From Leisingera daeponensis DSM 23529 (GTDB taxonomy: Bacteria > Pseudomonadota > Alphaproteobacteria > Rhodobacterales > Rhodobacteraceae): a stretch of DNA of 64,000 bases. The notes beneath the pieces are model-generated. The model saw only the letters and a program-made list of their open reading frames with translations. It made no database searches and was not told the DNA's origin. This document shows positions 7,819 through 14,771 of this stretch, piece by piece (position 1 is the first letter of the stretch; the number at the start of each line of letters is the position of its first letter). Location of the stretch: positions 310,225-374,224 of the forward strand of contig NZ_KI421500.1 of NCBI RefSeq assembly GCF_000473145.1, written 5' to 3'. The position numbers and the translations under genes are program-made.

Positions 7819-8298
7819 ATGGAACATCTTCAGCCTGGACAAAAACTGGCCCGCGGAGTGTCGCGCTGTCTGCGCTCGCTCGGCTTCGCGCCGCTGGAGG
7901 AATTCGTGCCCGCCCGCGGCCTGCGGGTGGACGTGATGGCGCTGGGGCCGAAAGGCGAGCTTTGGGTCGTCGAATGCAAATCCAGCCGCGCCGATTATCA
8001 GGCCGACAGCAAATGGCAGGGCTATCTGGAATGGTGCGACCGCTTTTTCTGGGCGGTGGACATGGATTTTCCGGCCGAGCTGCTGCCGGACGGCACCGGG
8101 CTGATCATCGCTGATCCCTATGATGCGGAAATCATCCGCATGGCGCCGGAGGACAAGCTGGCGCCGGCCCGGCGCAAGAAGCTGGTGCAGAAATTTGCCA
8201 TGGATGCTGCCTGCCGCCTGCAATTCCTGCGCGATCCTTTCCCGGGCAAAGACGGGCTGCTGCCGGGCGGGGCAGGGGGCGCAGATATAAAATTATAG
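7819..8298 (+). CDS. mmcB: MmcB-family DNA repair protein
   Basis: A 159-aa protein of the MmcB family (formerly a DUF), small PD-(D/E)XK nuclease-like proteins of alphaproteobacteria linked to mitomycin C resistance in Caulobacter. The nuclease-like core is visible: RVDVMALGPKGELWVVECKSS gives the D...ExK arrangement, followed by the conserved SKWQGYLEWCDRFFWAVD. Two tandem ATGs (7816 and 7819) are possible starts. No clear ribosome site precedes them, so the short leader may be nearly leaderless. The gene is single and is preceded by a perfect SOS box, which fits a damage-inducible repair role. Confidence 0.88.
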   Translation: MEHLQPGQKLARGVSRCLRSLGFAPLEEFVPARGLRVDVMALGPKGELWVVECKSSRADYQADSKWQGYLEWCDRFFWAVDMDFPAELLPDGTGLIIADPYDAEIIRMAPEDKLAPARRKKLVQKFAMDAACRLQFLRDPFPGKDGLLPGGAGGADIKL

Positions 8299-8490
8299 GG
8301 CGGAGGGGTGCGCTCCCGCGCCTGCAGGTGTCCCGGCTGCGCCGGGTCCCCTTGGCAGCCTTGGGCCCGGCAGCGCGCCTTCGGCGCCCTGCTGGCGGCC
8401 GCGGTGCTGCGCTGCTGCGCCATGTGATTGAGCTTGCGGCAGAACCAGGAACCGGCCTCGCGGCGGGCGCGGCGGCTCAGACGCCCCGGA

Positions 8491-8676
8491 TCACTTGATG
8501 CTGCGCGCCGCCTGGGCTGCGGCTCGGATCTCGTCTGCGATCTCTTCGGCCTCTTCCGGCTCGAAATCCATCGGGATCTCGGTGCCGCCGGCCTCGATGA
8601 AGATCCGCACCATGCCCTGATCGGTCGGGCCGATTTGCAGGTTTGCCTCGATGTCGCGTTCGGTATTGATACTCAT
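8491..8676 (-). CDS. Small conserved Rhodobacterales protein (DUF6324-like)
   Basis: A 61-aa acidic cytoplasmic protein with no signal or membrane segment. IEANLQIGPTDQGMVRIFIE suggests a small beta sheet, and EPEEAEEIADEIRAAAQAA is an amphipathic helix. GGAGT lies about 8 nt before the ATG. It resembles short proteins conserved across Rhodobacterales that I recall as DUF6324; the name is from memory and the function is unknown. It is divergent from the GNAT gene. Confidence 0.72.
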   Translation of the reverse strand: MSINTERDIEANLQIGPTDQGMVRIFIEAGGTEIPMDFEPEEAEEIADEIRAAAQAARSIK

Positions 8677-8764
8677 CTTGCACTCCCTAGCCGGTCAGCG
8701 GAATGCAGCCGGTGCTAGCCCGCCGCACGCTGAAAGGCAAGCCGCCTTTGCGCTACACTGAGGC

Positions 8765-9262
8765 ATGACGGATGTGATTTTGCGCCGATTCGCCCCGACC
8801 GACATGCAGTGGCTGGTAGCCCGCCACCAGGATCTCTATGCCCGCGAGGCGGGCTTCGACGAGACCTTCGGGCCGCTGGTCGCCGACATCCTGCACAGTT
8901 TCTGCGCGGGCCATGATCCCGCCTGCGAGCGGGGCTGGATGGCCGAAAGCCGCGGCGAGCGGCTGGGGACGGTGTTCTGCATGAAGAAGGACGCGGAGAC
9001 CGCGCAATTGCGGCTGTTCCTGCTGACCCCGGAGGCCCGCGGCAAGGGCCTAGGCAAACGGCTGCTGCGCGAATGCGTGGAATTTGCCCGGGCCGCGGGG
9101 TACCGGGGCATGATGCTGACAACCCATGAAAGCCACCGGACCGCCTGCGCCCTGTACCGCGCGTTCGGCTGGCAGCTGGATGGCAGCCGCCCGGTGCGCA
9201 GCTATGGCCAGGACTTGGTGGAGCAGACCTGGCGGCTGACGTTCGAAACCGCCGGCGCCTGA
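8765..9262 (+). CDS. GNAT-family N-acetyltransferase
   Basis: A 165-aa single-domain acetyltransferase using acetyl-CoA. Motif A is clear as RLFLLTPEARGKGLGKRLL, with the R/Q-x-x-G-x-G/A pyrophosphate loop, followed by THESHRTACALYRAFGW (motif B). The N-terminal half resembles the acetyltransferase part found fused to MarR domains in some proteins, but no MarR domain is present. The substrate cannot be told. It is a single gene, with tRNA-His next downstream. Confidence 0.85.
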   Translation: MTDVILRRFAPTDMQWLVARHQDLYAREAGFDETFGPLVADILHSFCAGHDPACERGWMAESRGERLGTVFCMKKDAETAQLRLFLLTPEARGKGLGKRLLRECVEFARAAGYRGMMLTTHESHRTACALYRAFGWQLDGSRPVRSYGQDLVEQTWRLTFETAGA

Positions 9263-9407
9263 TTTCCGCTGGGCGGGCTGCGCTGGATTCGGCTGCAATT
9301 GCAACCGCTTGTGGATAATTCCCAGGCGGGCGCGGCGGATTGCAGAAGGTCCCGCATCAGACGTCCGGCTGCCGTGGTTTTCTGCGGCGGAAACGTGAAA
9401 AAACCTC

Positions 9408-9434
9408 TTGCGTGCCCTTGGGACGTGCTATAAA
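9408..9434 (+). promoter_or_regulatory. Likely promoter of tRNA-His
   Basis: TTGCGT (9408-9413) and TATAAA (9429-9434) are separated by 15 bp, 12 bp before the mature tRNA 5' end. The spacing is shorter than the usual 16-18, so the exact -35 element is uncertain. Confidence 0.45.
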
Positions 9435-9446
9435 TGCCCCCTCAGT

Positions 9447-9523
9447 GCCGCCTTAGCTCAGTTGGTTAGAGCGCTGGATTGTGGATCCAGAGGTCCCCCG
9501 TTCAAGCCGGGGAGGCGGTACCA
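9447..9523 (+). tRNA. tRNA-His (GTG)
   Basis: A complete cloverleaf of 77 nt with encoded CCA (9521-9523). The acceptor is GCCGCCT/AGGCGGT with a terminal G-U pair; the D arm starts AGCTCAGTTGG and the T arm is CCCCG-TTCAAGC-CGGGG. The anticodon loop TTGTGGA gives anticodon GTG. The discriminator is A73 and the base at -1 is T, so the usual G-1:C73 pair of tRNA-His is absent, as known for many alphaproteobacteria. Confidence 0.97.
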
Positions 9524-9718
9524 TCCCCCCCCTCAACATAAATAAGCTGCCGTATCGCTCGCTGCAAATTTGCCGGGCTGTCCTGCGGTCCTGGGTCGTT
9601 GCTGCTGGCGATTGTGGAAGCGTCAGGCTGGCTCTGTGATGCCATCGAAGGGCTTCACTGCGGGCCGCGCGGCGGGAAGCAGACCGGCCGCTGCCTGAAC
9701 CAGCGGCCGGCCCCGGCT

Positions 9719-10078
9719 TTAGTCAGCCGTGCTTGTGGTTGTTGTCGTCGTGGTCGTGGTGGTGCCGTCATCGTCGTCGGCAATCACAACCAGGAACAGG
9801 GCACCCGCGATCACCCCGGCCGTGGCACCAGCCGAAAGGCCGGTCTCCGGCATCCGGCTGGTGCTGGACTGGGCCACAGCTTCGGCGCCAGGCGCCTGGC
9901 AGGTCACCTGCAGCGAGCCGTTGGGAAGATAGCTGGCGGAAACCGGTACCCCGGCACCGCAGGCCAGACGGCGCTTGGCTTCCTCCAGGGCCGGGTCTGC
10001 GGCCTGGGCAAAAGCCGCCTGGCCGGCGAAGGCGAGCGGGATTATCAGCGTGGCCGCCTGCAAGATACTGGTATACAT
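9719..10078 (-). CDS. Secreted or membrane-anchored hypothetical protein with Thr-rich tail
   Basis: A 119-aa protein that I do not recognise by function. A Sec signal peptide covers about residues 1-25 (ends AFAQA). The middle (ACGAGVPVSASYLPNGSLQVTC) has a probable disulfide pair. A Gly/Ala-rich hydrophobic segment (AGATAGVIAGALFLVVIA) could be a single membrane helix, followed by DDDDG and a tract of ten Thr ending STAD. The Thr codons give a simple ACN repeat. It is divergent from another secreted hypothetical gene at 10244. Confidence 0.65.
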   Translation of the reverse strand: MYTSILQAATLIIPLAFAGQAAFAQAADPALEEAKRRLACGAGVPVSASYLPNGSLQVTCQAPGAEAVAQSSTSRMPETGLSAGATAGVIAGALFLVVIADDDDGTTTTTTTTTTSTAD

Positions 10079-10243
10079 GGATAAACAACCTTATGATTAG
10101 GAACGTATTCAGATTAGTTAACGGCTGAGCACCGGGCAATAACGCAGATAACGGGTCTCCGGGTTCCGGCAAGATGCCGCGCAGTGCCGCTGCGCGGAGC
10201 CGGCGGCGGCGGGTGCATTCAGCGATGCAGCGGGGGTAACGAG

Positions 10244-10825
10244 ATGCTGAATTCAATTGCCAAGACGTTGACCGCAGGGGTTTCCTGCCTGGGCTTGGCC
10301 GCCGCGCCGGCCCTGGCGCAAAGCCCGGGACCGTTTGTTTACACGGTGGTGGTGCCGGGCGGGGAGTTCGGCTCGGCGGCCTTTCTGACGGAGCTGCTGG
10401 CGACCCTGGCCGCGGCCAAGGCCTTCTGCCGCGCTACCGGTGATTCGGCCCTGCAGGTCGACTGCCTGTCCGAGCGGCTGGAGGCCGCAGCGGGCAGTAT
10501 TCCAGAGGACACCGATTACGACGAGGTGCGCAGCGTGCTGCAGGACACCTCCGGCAAGCTCAGGCAGCTGGCCCGCCAGAACCGCGACCCGGACCGGCGC
10601 CGGGTGACCGTCTCCAGCGCAAGCGATCCGGCAGAGCGCACCGCCCGGCCGCTTACGCCGGTGCGCGCCTCGGCTCAGGCCGCGGTGAACCGCGAAGCCG
10701 CCCGTATCCTGGATGACGCGGCCACCGTCCTGCTGCGCAGCGCGGAAACCGCGCAGGACCGGCAGACCCAATACGCACAGATCGCCGCGGCAATCGATTC
10801 CAACAAGGTGCTGCTGAGGTCCTGA
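10244..10825 (+). CDS. Secreted hypothetical protein
   Basis: A 193-aa protein with a signal peptide (about residues 1-24, ending APALAQ). The mature part is largely helical and Ala-rich. It contains the Cys pair FCRATGDSALQVDC and a long second half with Arg and Ala typical of helical periplasmic proteins. ATG 10244 is preceded by a weak GGGGGTAACGAG. The function is not recognised. It shares a 165-bp divergent region with the Thr-tail protein, so the two may be co-regulated. Confidence 0.65.
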   Translation: MLNSIAKTLTAGVSCLGLAAAPALAQSPGPFVYTVVVPGGEFGSAAFLTELLATLAAAKAFCRATGDSALQVDCLSERLEAAAGSIPEDTDYDEVRSVLQDTSGKLRQLARQNRDPDRRRVTVSSASDPAERTARPLTPVRASAQAAVNREAARILDDAATVLLRSAETAQDRQTQYAQIAAAIDSNKVLLRS

Positions 10826-10835
10826 GCCGGGCGGC

Positions 10836-11141
10836 TCAGTCGGTGATTTGCACCGTTTGACGCAGCGCGCCGCTCTCGCGGTCGTAGATCAGGATGCGGT
10901 TGTCCCGACTGACCACTGCGATCCAGTCCCGGCCAAGGGTCACCGCCTCTGCCTCCGCTCCGGCGGGCAGGGCGATTTCCGCAGGCAGCGGCGCATCACT
11001 TGCCTGCAGGCGGATGACAAGCAGTGAGATTATCACTACAAGCCCGCCAATCATCACCACGGTCAGCGTGGTCACCAGCCGCCGCAGAAACCGGATCTGC
11101 GGCGGTTCCTGTTGGATTTCGGTCTCGGAAGGATCAGTCAT
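10836..11141 (-). CDS. Single-helix membrane protein (DUF6476-like)
   Basis: A 101-aa protein with one membrane helix at about residues 23-45 (LVTTLTVVMIGGLVVIISLLVI) and a C-terminal periplasmic domain, GRDWIAVVSRDNRILIYDRESGALRQTVQI, which looks like a single beta-propeller-type repeat. It resembles a short protein family of Rhodobacteraceae that I recall as DUF6476. Its start codon overlaps the rluD start on the other strand (CATG at 11139-11142). No ribosome site is visible. Function unknown. Confidence 0.7.
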   Translation of the reverse strand: MTDPSETEIQQEPPQIRFLRRLVTTLTVVMIGGLVVIISLLVIRLQASDAPLPAEIALPAGAEAEAVTLGRDWIAVVSRDNRILIYDRESGALRQTVQITD

Positions 11142-12165
11142 GGGCAGCCGCCGGATTGAGTTTGTCATCGCGGAAAACCCGCCTAAGCGGCTTGATAAAG
11201 CGGTTTCGCGCGATGTGCCAGAGGAGGCCGCTCTGTCGCGCACCCGGCTGGCGCGGCTGATCGGGGAGGGGGCGCTGACGGTGGATGGCGCCGTGGTGCA
11301 GGACCCCAAGGCCAATGTGGCGGCTGGCGCGGTGATCGCGATCGAGGTGGAAGAGGCCGAAGACAGCCATATCGGGCCCGAGGACATCCCGCTGGAGATC
11401 GTGTTTGAAGACGATGATCTGATCGTGATCAACAAGCCCGCGGGCATGGTGGTGCACCCGGCGCCGGGCTCGCCTTCGGGCACGCTGGTGAACGCGCTGC
11501 TGCATCACTTCGGCGGCAACCTCTCGGGCGTCGGCGGGGTCAAGCGTCCGGGCATCGTTCACCGCATCGACAAGGAAACCAGCGGCCTCCTGGTGGTGGC
11601 CAAATCCGATGCCGCGCATCAGGGGCTGGCCACGCAATTCGAGAAACACACAGTAGAGCGGTACTATCAGGCAATCTGCTATGGCGTGCCGGACGGCAAC
11701 GATCCGCGCCTGCGCGGCGTCAAGGGGGCGAGCTTCGAGCCCGGCAATATCCTCAAGCTCACCACCCATTTGGCCCGGCATAAGACCGACCGCCAAAGGC
11801 AGGCGGTGCTGTTCCAGGGCGGCCGCCACGCGGTGACCCGGGCCCGCATCTGCGAGAGCTTTGGCAATCCGCCCTGCGCGGCGCTGATTGAATGCTGGCT
11901 GGAAACCGGCCGCACCCACCAGATCCGGGTGCATATGGCCCATGCCGGCCACAGTCTGGTGGGCGACCCCACCTATGGCGGCCGCCGCAAGCTGCCCGCC
12001 AAAGCGCTGAGCGAGGAAGCGCAGGACGCTGTGCGGGCCTTCCCGCGCCAGGCCCTGCACGCCGCGGTGCTGGGCTTTGGCCATCCGGTCAGCGGCGAAC
12101 CGCTCAGGTTCGAGGCGCCGCTGCCGCAGGACATGGCGGAGTTGCTGGCGGCTTTGCGCCAGTAA
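11140..12165 (+). CDS. rluD: RluA/RluD-family 23S rRNA pseudouridine synthase
   Basis: A 341-aa pseudouridine synthase of the RluA family. An N-terminal S4 RNA-binding domain (about residues 10-75) precedes the catalytic domain. The signature GIVHRIDKETSGLLVVAKSD contains the catalytic Asp, and LETGRTHQIRVHMAHAGHSLVGD is the second family block. The length and S4 domain fit RluD (positions 1911/1915/1917), though RluC-type specificity cannot be excluded. GGAAGGA precedes ATG 11140 but sits inside the divergent gene. A 13-bp tandem duplication spans the stop codon. Confidence 0.88.
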   Translation: MGSRRIEFVIAENPPKRLDKAVSRDVPEEAALSRTRLARLIGEGALTVDGAVVQDPKANVAAGAVIAIEVEEAEDSHIGPEDIPLEIVFEDDDLIVINKPAGMVVHPAPGSPSGTLVNALLHHFGGNLSGVGGVKRPGIVHRIDKETSGLLVVAKSDAAHQGLATQFEKHTVERYYQAICYGVPDGNDPRLRGVKGASFEPGNILKLTTHLARHKTDRQRQAVLFQGGRHAVTRARICESFGNPPCAALIECWLETGRTHQIRVHMAHAGHSLVGDPTYGGRRKLPAKALSEEAQDAVRAFPRQALHAAVLGFGHPVSGEPLRFEAPLPQDMAELLAALRQ

Positions 12166-12178
12166 TTTGCGCCAGTAA
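12153..12178 (+). repeat. 13-bp perfect tandem duplication over the rluD stop
   Basis: TTTGCGCCAGTAA occurs twice back to back (12153-12165 and 12166-12178). The first copy ends in the rluD TAA; the second repeats it immediately downstream. Confidence 0.95.
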
Positions 12179-12263
12179 ACTATCAGCAAATAAGCGTGTT
12201 CTGCCCTGTGATGCAATTCACAGACGGCGGCGCCGGGGCTAACATAGAAGAATTCCACAAGCG

Positions 12264-12330
12264 GTCCTTGAAAAGGACTTAGCGCTAACACATATGCGCT
12301 AATGTTAAGTCCTTATACATTTTGGGAGGG
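12264..12330 (+). promoter_or_regulatory. rpoH promoter and hairpin leader
   Basis: TTGAAA (12268-12273) and CATATG (12291-12296), 17 bp apart, form a weak sigma-70-like promoter; CTTGAAA also resembles a heat-shock -35. The same stretch holds GTCCTT (12264-12269), AAGGAC (12273-12278) and GTCCTT (12309-12314), so the middle block can pair with either neighbour. TTAGCGCTAA (12279-12288) is a perfect palindrome. The ribosome site GGGAGGG is at 12324-12330. Confidence 0.45.
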
Positions 12331-12339
12331 ACACTTTAT

Positions 12340-13236
12340 ATGGCGAATTATGCAAACCTGCCTGCCCCGACGCCCGAAGGCGGCCTGAACCGGTATCTCC
12401 AGGAAATCCGCAAGTTTCCGCTGCTGGAGCCGGAAGAGGAATACATGCTGGCCAAGCGCTGGGTGGAAGAACAGGATGCGGCCTCGGCTCATAAGATGGT
12501 GACGTCCCATCTGCGGCTCGCGGCCAAGATCGCCATGGGCTACCGCGGCTATGGCCTGCCGCAGGCCGAAGTGATCTCCGAGGCGAATGTCGGCCTGATG
12601 CAGGCTGTAAAACGCTTTGACCCGGAAAAGGGCTTCCGCCTGGCGACCTACGCCATGTGGTGGATCCGTGCGTCCATCCAAGAATACATCCTGCGCTCCT
12701 GGTCGCTGGTGAAGCTGGGTACCACCTCCGCGCAAAAGAAACTGTTTTTCAACCTGCGTAAGGCCAAGGCCCGCATCGGCGCGCTTGAAGATGGCGACCT
12801 TCGCCCCGAGAACGTCAAGCGGATCGCTACCGACCTTGGCGTGACCGAGGATGAAGTGATCTCGATGAACCGCCGCATGTCGGGCGGCGACGCCTCGCTG
12901 AATGCCACCGTCGGCAGCGAGGGTGAGGGCACGATGCAATGGCAGGACTGGCTTGAGGATGAAGATGCCGATCAAGCCGGCGATTACGAGGCCCGCGATG
13001 AACTGGAAGCGCGGCGCGAGTTGCTGGCGGAGGCACTGGATGTGCTGAACGACCGCGAGAAGGACATTCTGACCCAGCGCCGCCTGATGGATCAGGCCGT
13101 GACGCTTGAGGATCTGAGCGCGCAGTACAACGTCAGCCGCGAACGCATCCGCCAGATCGAGGTGCGGGCGTTCGAAAAGCTGCAGAAGAAGATGCGCGAA
13201 CTTGCGGGCGAGAAGGGGATGCTGTCCAGCACCTGA
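12340..13236 (+). CDS. rpoH: RNA polymerase heat-shock sigma factor RpoH
   Basis: Sigma-32-type factor that directs RNA polymerase to heat-shock and, in Rhodobacterales, singlet-oxygen genes. The 298-aa protein has region 1.2/2.1 from NRYLQEIRKFPLL and region 2.3-2.4 at FRLATYAMWWIRASIQEYIL. The RpoH box KLFFNLRK is present, and region 4.2 is NVSRERIRQIEVRAFEKLQ. The N-terminus looks like the RpoHI type rather than RpoHII. GGGAGGG stands 9 nt before ATG 12340. The leader contains competing hairpins that could act on synthesis. Confidence 0.95.
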   Translation: MANYANLPAPTPEGGLNRYLQEIRKFPLLEPEEEYMLAKRWVEEQDAASAHKMVTSHLRLAAKIAMGYRGYGLPQAEVISEANVGLMQAVKRFDPEKGFRLATYAMWWIRASIQEYILRSWSLVKLGTTSAQKKLFFNLRKAKARIGALEDGDLRPENVKRIATDLGVTEDEVISMNRRMSGGDASLNATVGSEGEGTMQWQDWLEDEDADQAGDYEARDELEARRELLAEALDVLNDREKDILTQRRLMDQAVTLEDLSAQYNVSRERIRQIEVRAFEKLQKKMRELAGEKGMLSST

Positions 13237-13260
13237 CCGCTGCGTCCAGAAGAAACGTTG

Positions 13261-13290
13261 AAAGGCGGTGCCATGGCGCCGCCTTTTTTT
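13261..13290 (+). terminator. Terminator of rpoH
   Basis: AAAGGCGG (13261-13268) pairs with CCGCCTTT (13279-13286) and runs into seven T; 24 bp after the rpoH stop. Confidence 0.88.
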
Positions 13291-13338
13291 ATGCGCCGTT
13301 TGCTGGCGGGTGCGCTGGCTTTACGGCAGCGGTGTTTC

Positions 13339-13366
13339 CCCAATGTTTCGCGCGCGAAACATTGGG
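13339..13366. repeat. 28-bp perfect palindrome
   Basis: Each 14-nt half reads CCCAATGTTTCGCG inward, with no mismatch and no spacer. The core 13344-13361 (TGTTTCGCGCGCGAAACA) resembles ParB parS (TGTTTCACGTGAAACA) but is 2 bp longer at the centre. There is no T-run after it, so it is not an intrinsic terminator. Confidence 0.9.
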
Positions 13367-13768
13367 TCAGCCTGGCTGACCTGAAGGGCTGGCGATTGCT
13401 GGCGGGGAACCTGTCTGGCGCGTGCCTGGCCTTTGCGGGCTGGGTGCGATCAAGCTGGATAGGGATGGCTGACGATGCTGCTGGCTGCAAGGCTGGCGCG
13501 TGGCTGGCTGAACTCGCTCTGGTGGCTGGCGTCGCTGGCGGTCTGGCTGGCCCGAAGGGTGGCTGGAGCGCTGGCTGCTTGCGGCCTGGTGAGTCTGGCT
13601 TGCTTGCAATTTCTGCAACCTATGTACCGGCCGGCATACGGGCGGTCAAGGGAAAGTGCAATAAAATCAAATAGTTGATAGATTTACTCGGTTATTGCCG
13701 CCGTGGGGTACTGGTCAGGGCGGCTGTGCGGCCCTACATTCACATCCTCTGGCACAGGAGGAGGAGCC

Positions 13769-14038
13769 ATGGCTGGCGGCTGGGCGCAGGACGGCGCGGT
13801 GAATGAGCAGATCGAAGCCTCGATCAATGATGAGCTGGCACGACTGAAGGCGCAAAAGCGCCCGGTGGGCGAAAGCCGGACCCATTGCGCCGAGTGTGAG
13901 GAGCCGATCCCGGAAAAGCGCCGCGCCGCCATTCCGGGCGTCAAGCTGTGCATAGACTGCCAGCAGGAACGCGATGGCGCGCATCAGGCGCGCGGCGGCA
14001 TCAACCGGCGCGGCTCCAAGGACAGCCAGCTGAAATAA
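13769..14038 (+). CDS. DksA/TraR-family C4 zinc-finger protein
   Basis: An 89-aa protein of the short TraR/YbiI branch of the DksA family. CAECEEPIPEKRRAAIPGVK followed by LCIDC gives the C-x2-C...C-x2-C finger near the C-terminus. The N-terminal helix (NEQIEASINDELARLKAQK) is shorter than the DksA coiled coil. Such proteins can bind the secondary channel of RNA polymerase; whether this one does is unknown. AGGAGGAGG precedes ATG 13769. It is a single gene, 13 bp before which the CTGG-rich gap ends. Confidence 0.87.
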   Translation: MAGGWAQDGAVNEQIEASINDELARLKAQKRPVGESRTHCAECEEPIPEKRRAAIPGVKLCIDCQQERDGAHQARGGINRRGSKDSQLK

Positions 14039-14063
14039 GCGCTGCCGGCGGCCAGCCGGTCAT

Positions 14064-14288
14064 TTACCGCCTTCTGCGGCGTAGCCACCGGCGGATCAGC
14101 TTTATGTCCATGGCGGCCACCAGAACGCCAAGCGGGACCATCCAGAAGCCAAGCACCGGCAGGAACCCGAAGATGCCGCCAAGGATCAGCAGGATACCCA
14201 GCACCAGCCTCAGCCCGCGCGGCACATGCGCGCGGACCCAGGCAAAGAACGGGCGGAAGCGGTCTTTGAAACTGTCCTTCCCGGCCAC
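14064..14288 (-). CDS. Small membrane protein (PGPGW-like)
   Basis: A 74-aa protein with a basic N-terminus, two adjacent hydrophobic segments (GLRLVLGILLILGGIFGF and VLGFWMVPLGVLVAAMDI) and a very basic tail (RRWLRRRRR). The pattern of a helical hairpin with LPVLGFW between the helices resembles the putative transmembrane PGPGW family. It starts immediately before the stop of the GNAT gene upstream on the same strand, so it is probably the last gene of the pepF-GNAT operon. Function unknown. Confidence 0.65.
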   Translation of the reverse strand: MAGKDSFKDRFRPFFAWVRAHVPRGLRLVLGILLILGGIFGFLPVLGFWMVPLGVLVAAMDIKLIRRWLRRRRR

Positions 14289-14771
14289 TTAAGGCGCCGC
14301 CGCCAGGCCCATCCGCAGAATGTGCTGCGGACCGGCAAGGCCATGGGGATAGATGCCGCCGGTATCGGCAAAACCGCCCTTCAGGTAGCAGCGGATGGCG
14401 CCGGGGTTCTGCATGTTGACTGTCAGCAAGACCGCGCTGCGCTCCGGGTAGCTGGCGGCAAGGTAGGGTTTCAGGGCAAGCACAGCCGCAGTGGCATAGC
14501 CTTTGCCCTGATCGCGGCTGTGGATCATAAAGGCGCGCAGGCCCAGCTCATCCGCCCGGACAAACTCATAGGTCTCGTGATACAGCCGGTCAGTCTTGAA
14601 GAAGCCTACCGCGCGTGTGCCGTCGAGGATGGCGTGAAAATCCACGCCTTCCTCATCTTCTTCGAAGGCCTGCGCCACGGTGCCGCTAAAGAGGATTTGA
14701 TCCGGTTCCACTTCGATGCGGGAGACCAGATCAAATTCGCTGCGGGCCACCGGGCGCAGGGAGAGGCGCAT
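14289..14771 (-). CDS. GNAT-family N-acetyltransferase
   Basis: A 160-aa acetyltransferase. LRAFMIHSRDQGKGYATAAVLALK is motif A with the Q-x-x-G-x-A acetyl-CoA loop, and VNMQNPGAIRCYLKGGFADTGG is motif B. The substrate is unknown. Its ATG overlaps the pepF stop by one base (TGATG), so translation is coupled to the peptidase gene. Confidence 0.83.
   Translation of the reverse strand: MRLSLRPVARSEFDLVSRIEVEPDQILFSGTVAQAFEEDEEGVDFHAILDGTRAVGFFKTDRLYHETYEFVRADELGLRAFMIHSRDQGKGYATAAVLALKPYLAASYPERSAVLLTVNMQNPGAIRCYLKGGFADTGGIYPHGLAGPQHILRMGLAAAP

Larger units (their letters stand above)
13237..13768. other. Gene-free stretch with CTGG-biased tract
   Basis: Apart from the rpoH terminator this 530-bp gap has no convincing gene. 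It contains a 28-bp perfect palindrome (13339-13366) and 21 copies of CTGG between 13302 and 13609 on plus, with no CCAG in the same stretch. A 67-codon frame from ATG 13475 would give a Leu/Ala/Trp-rich hydrophobic peptide (AGGG 10 nt upstream), but I do not call it a gene. Confidence 0.6.

Noticed and set aside
13475..13678. 67-codon hydrophobic reading frame in the CTGG tract
   Set aside because: No good ribosome site or family resemblance; the Leu/Ala/Trp content follows from the CTGG repetition itself.
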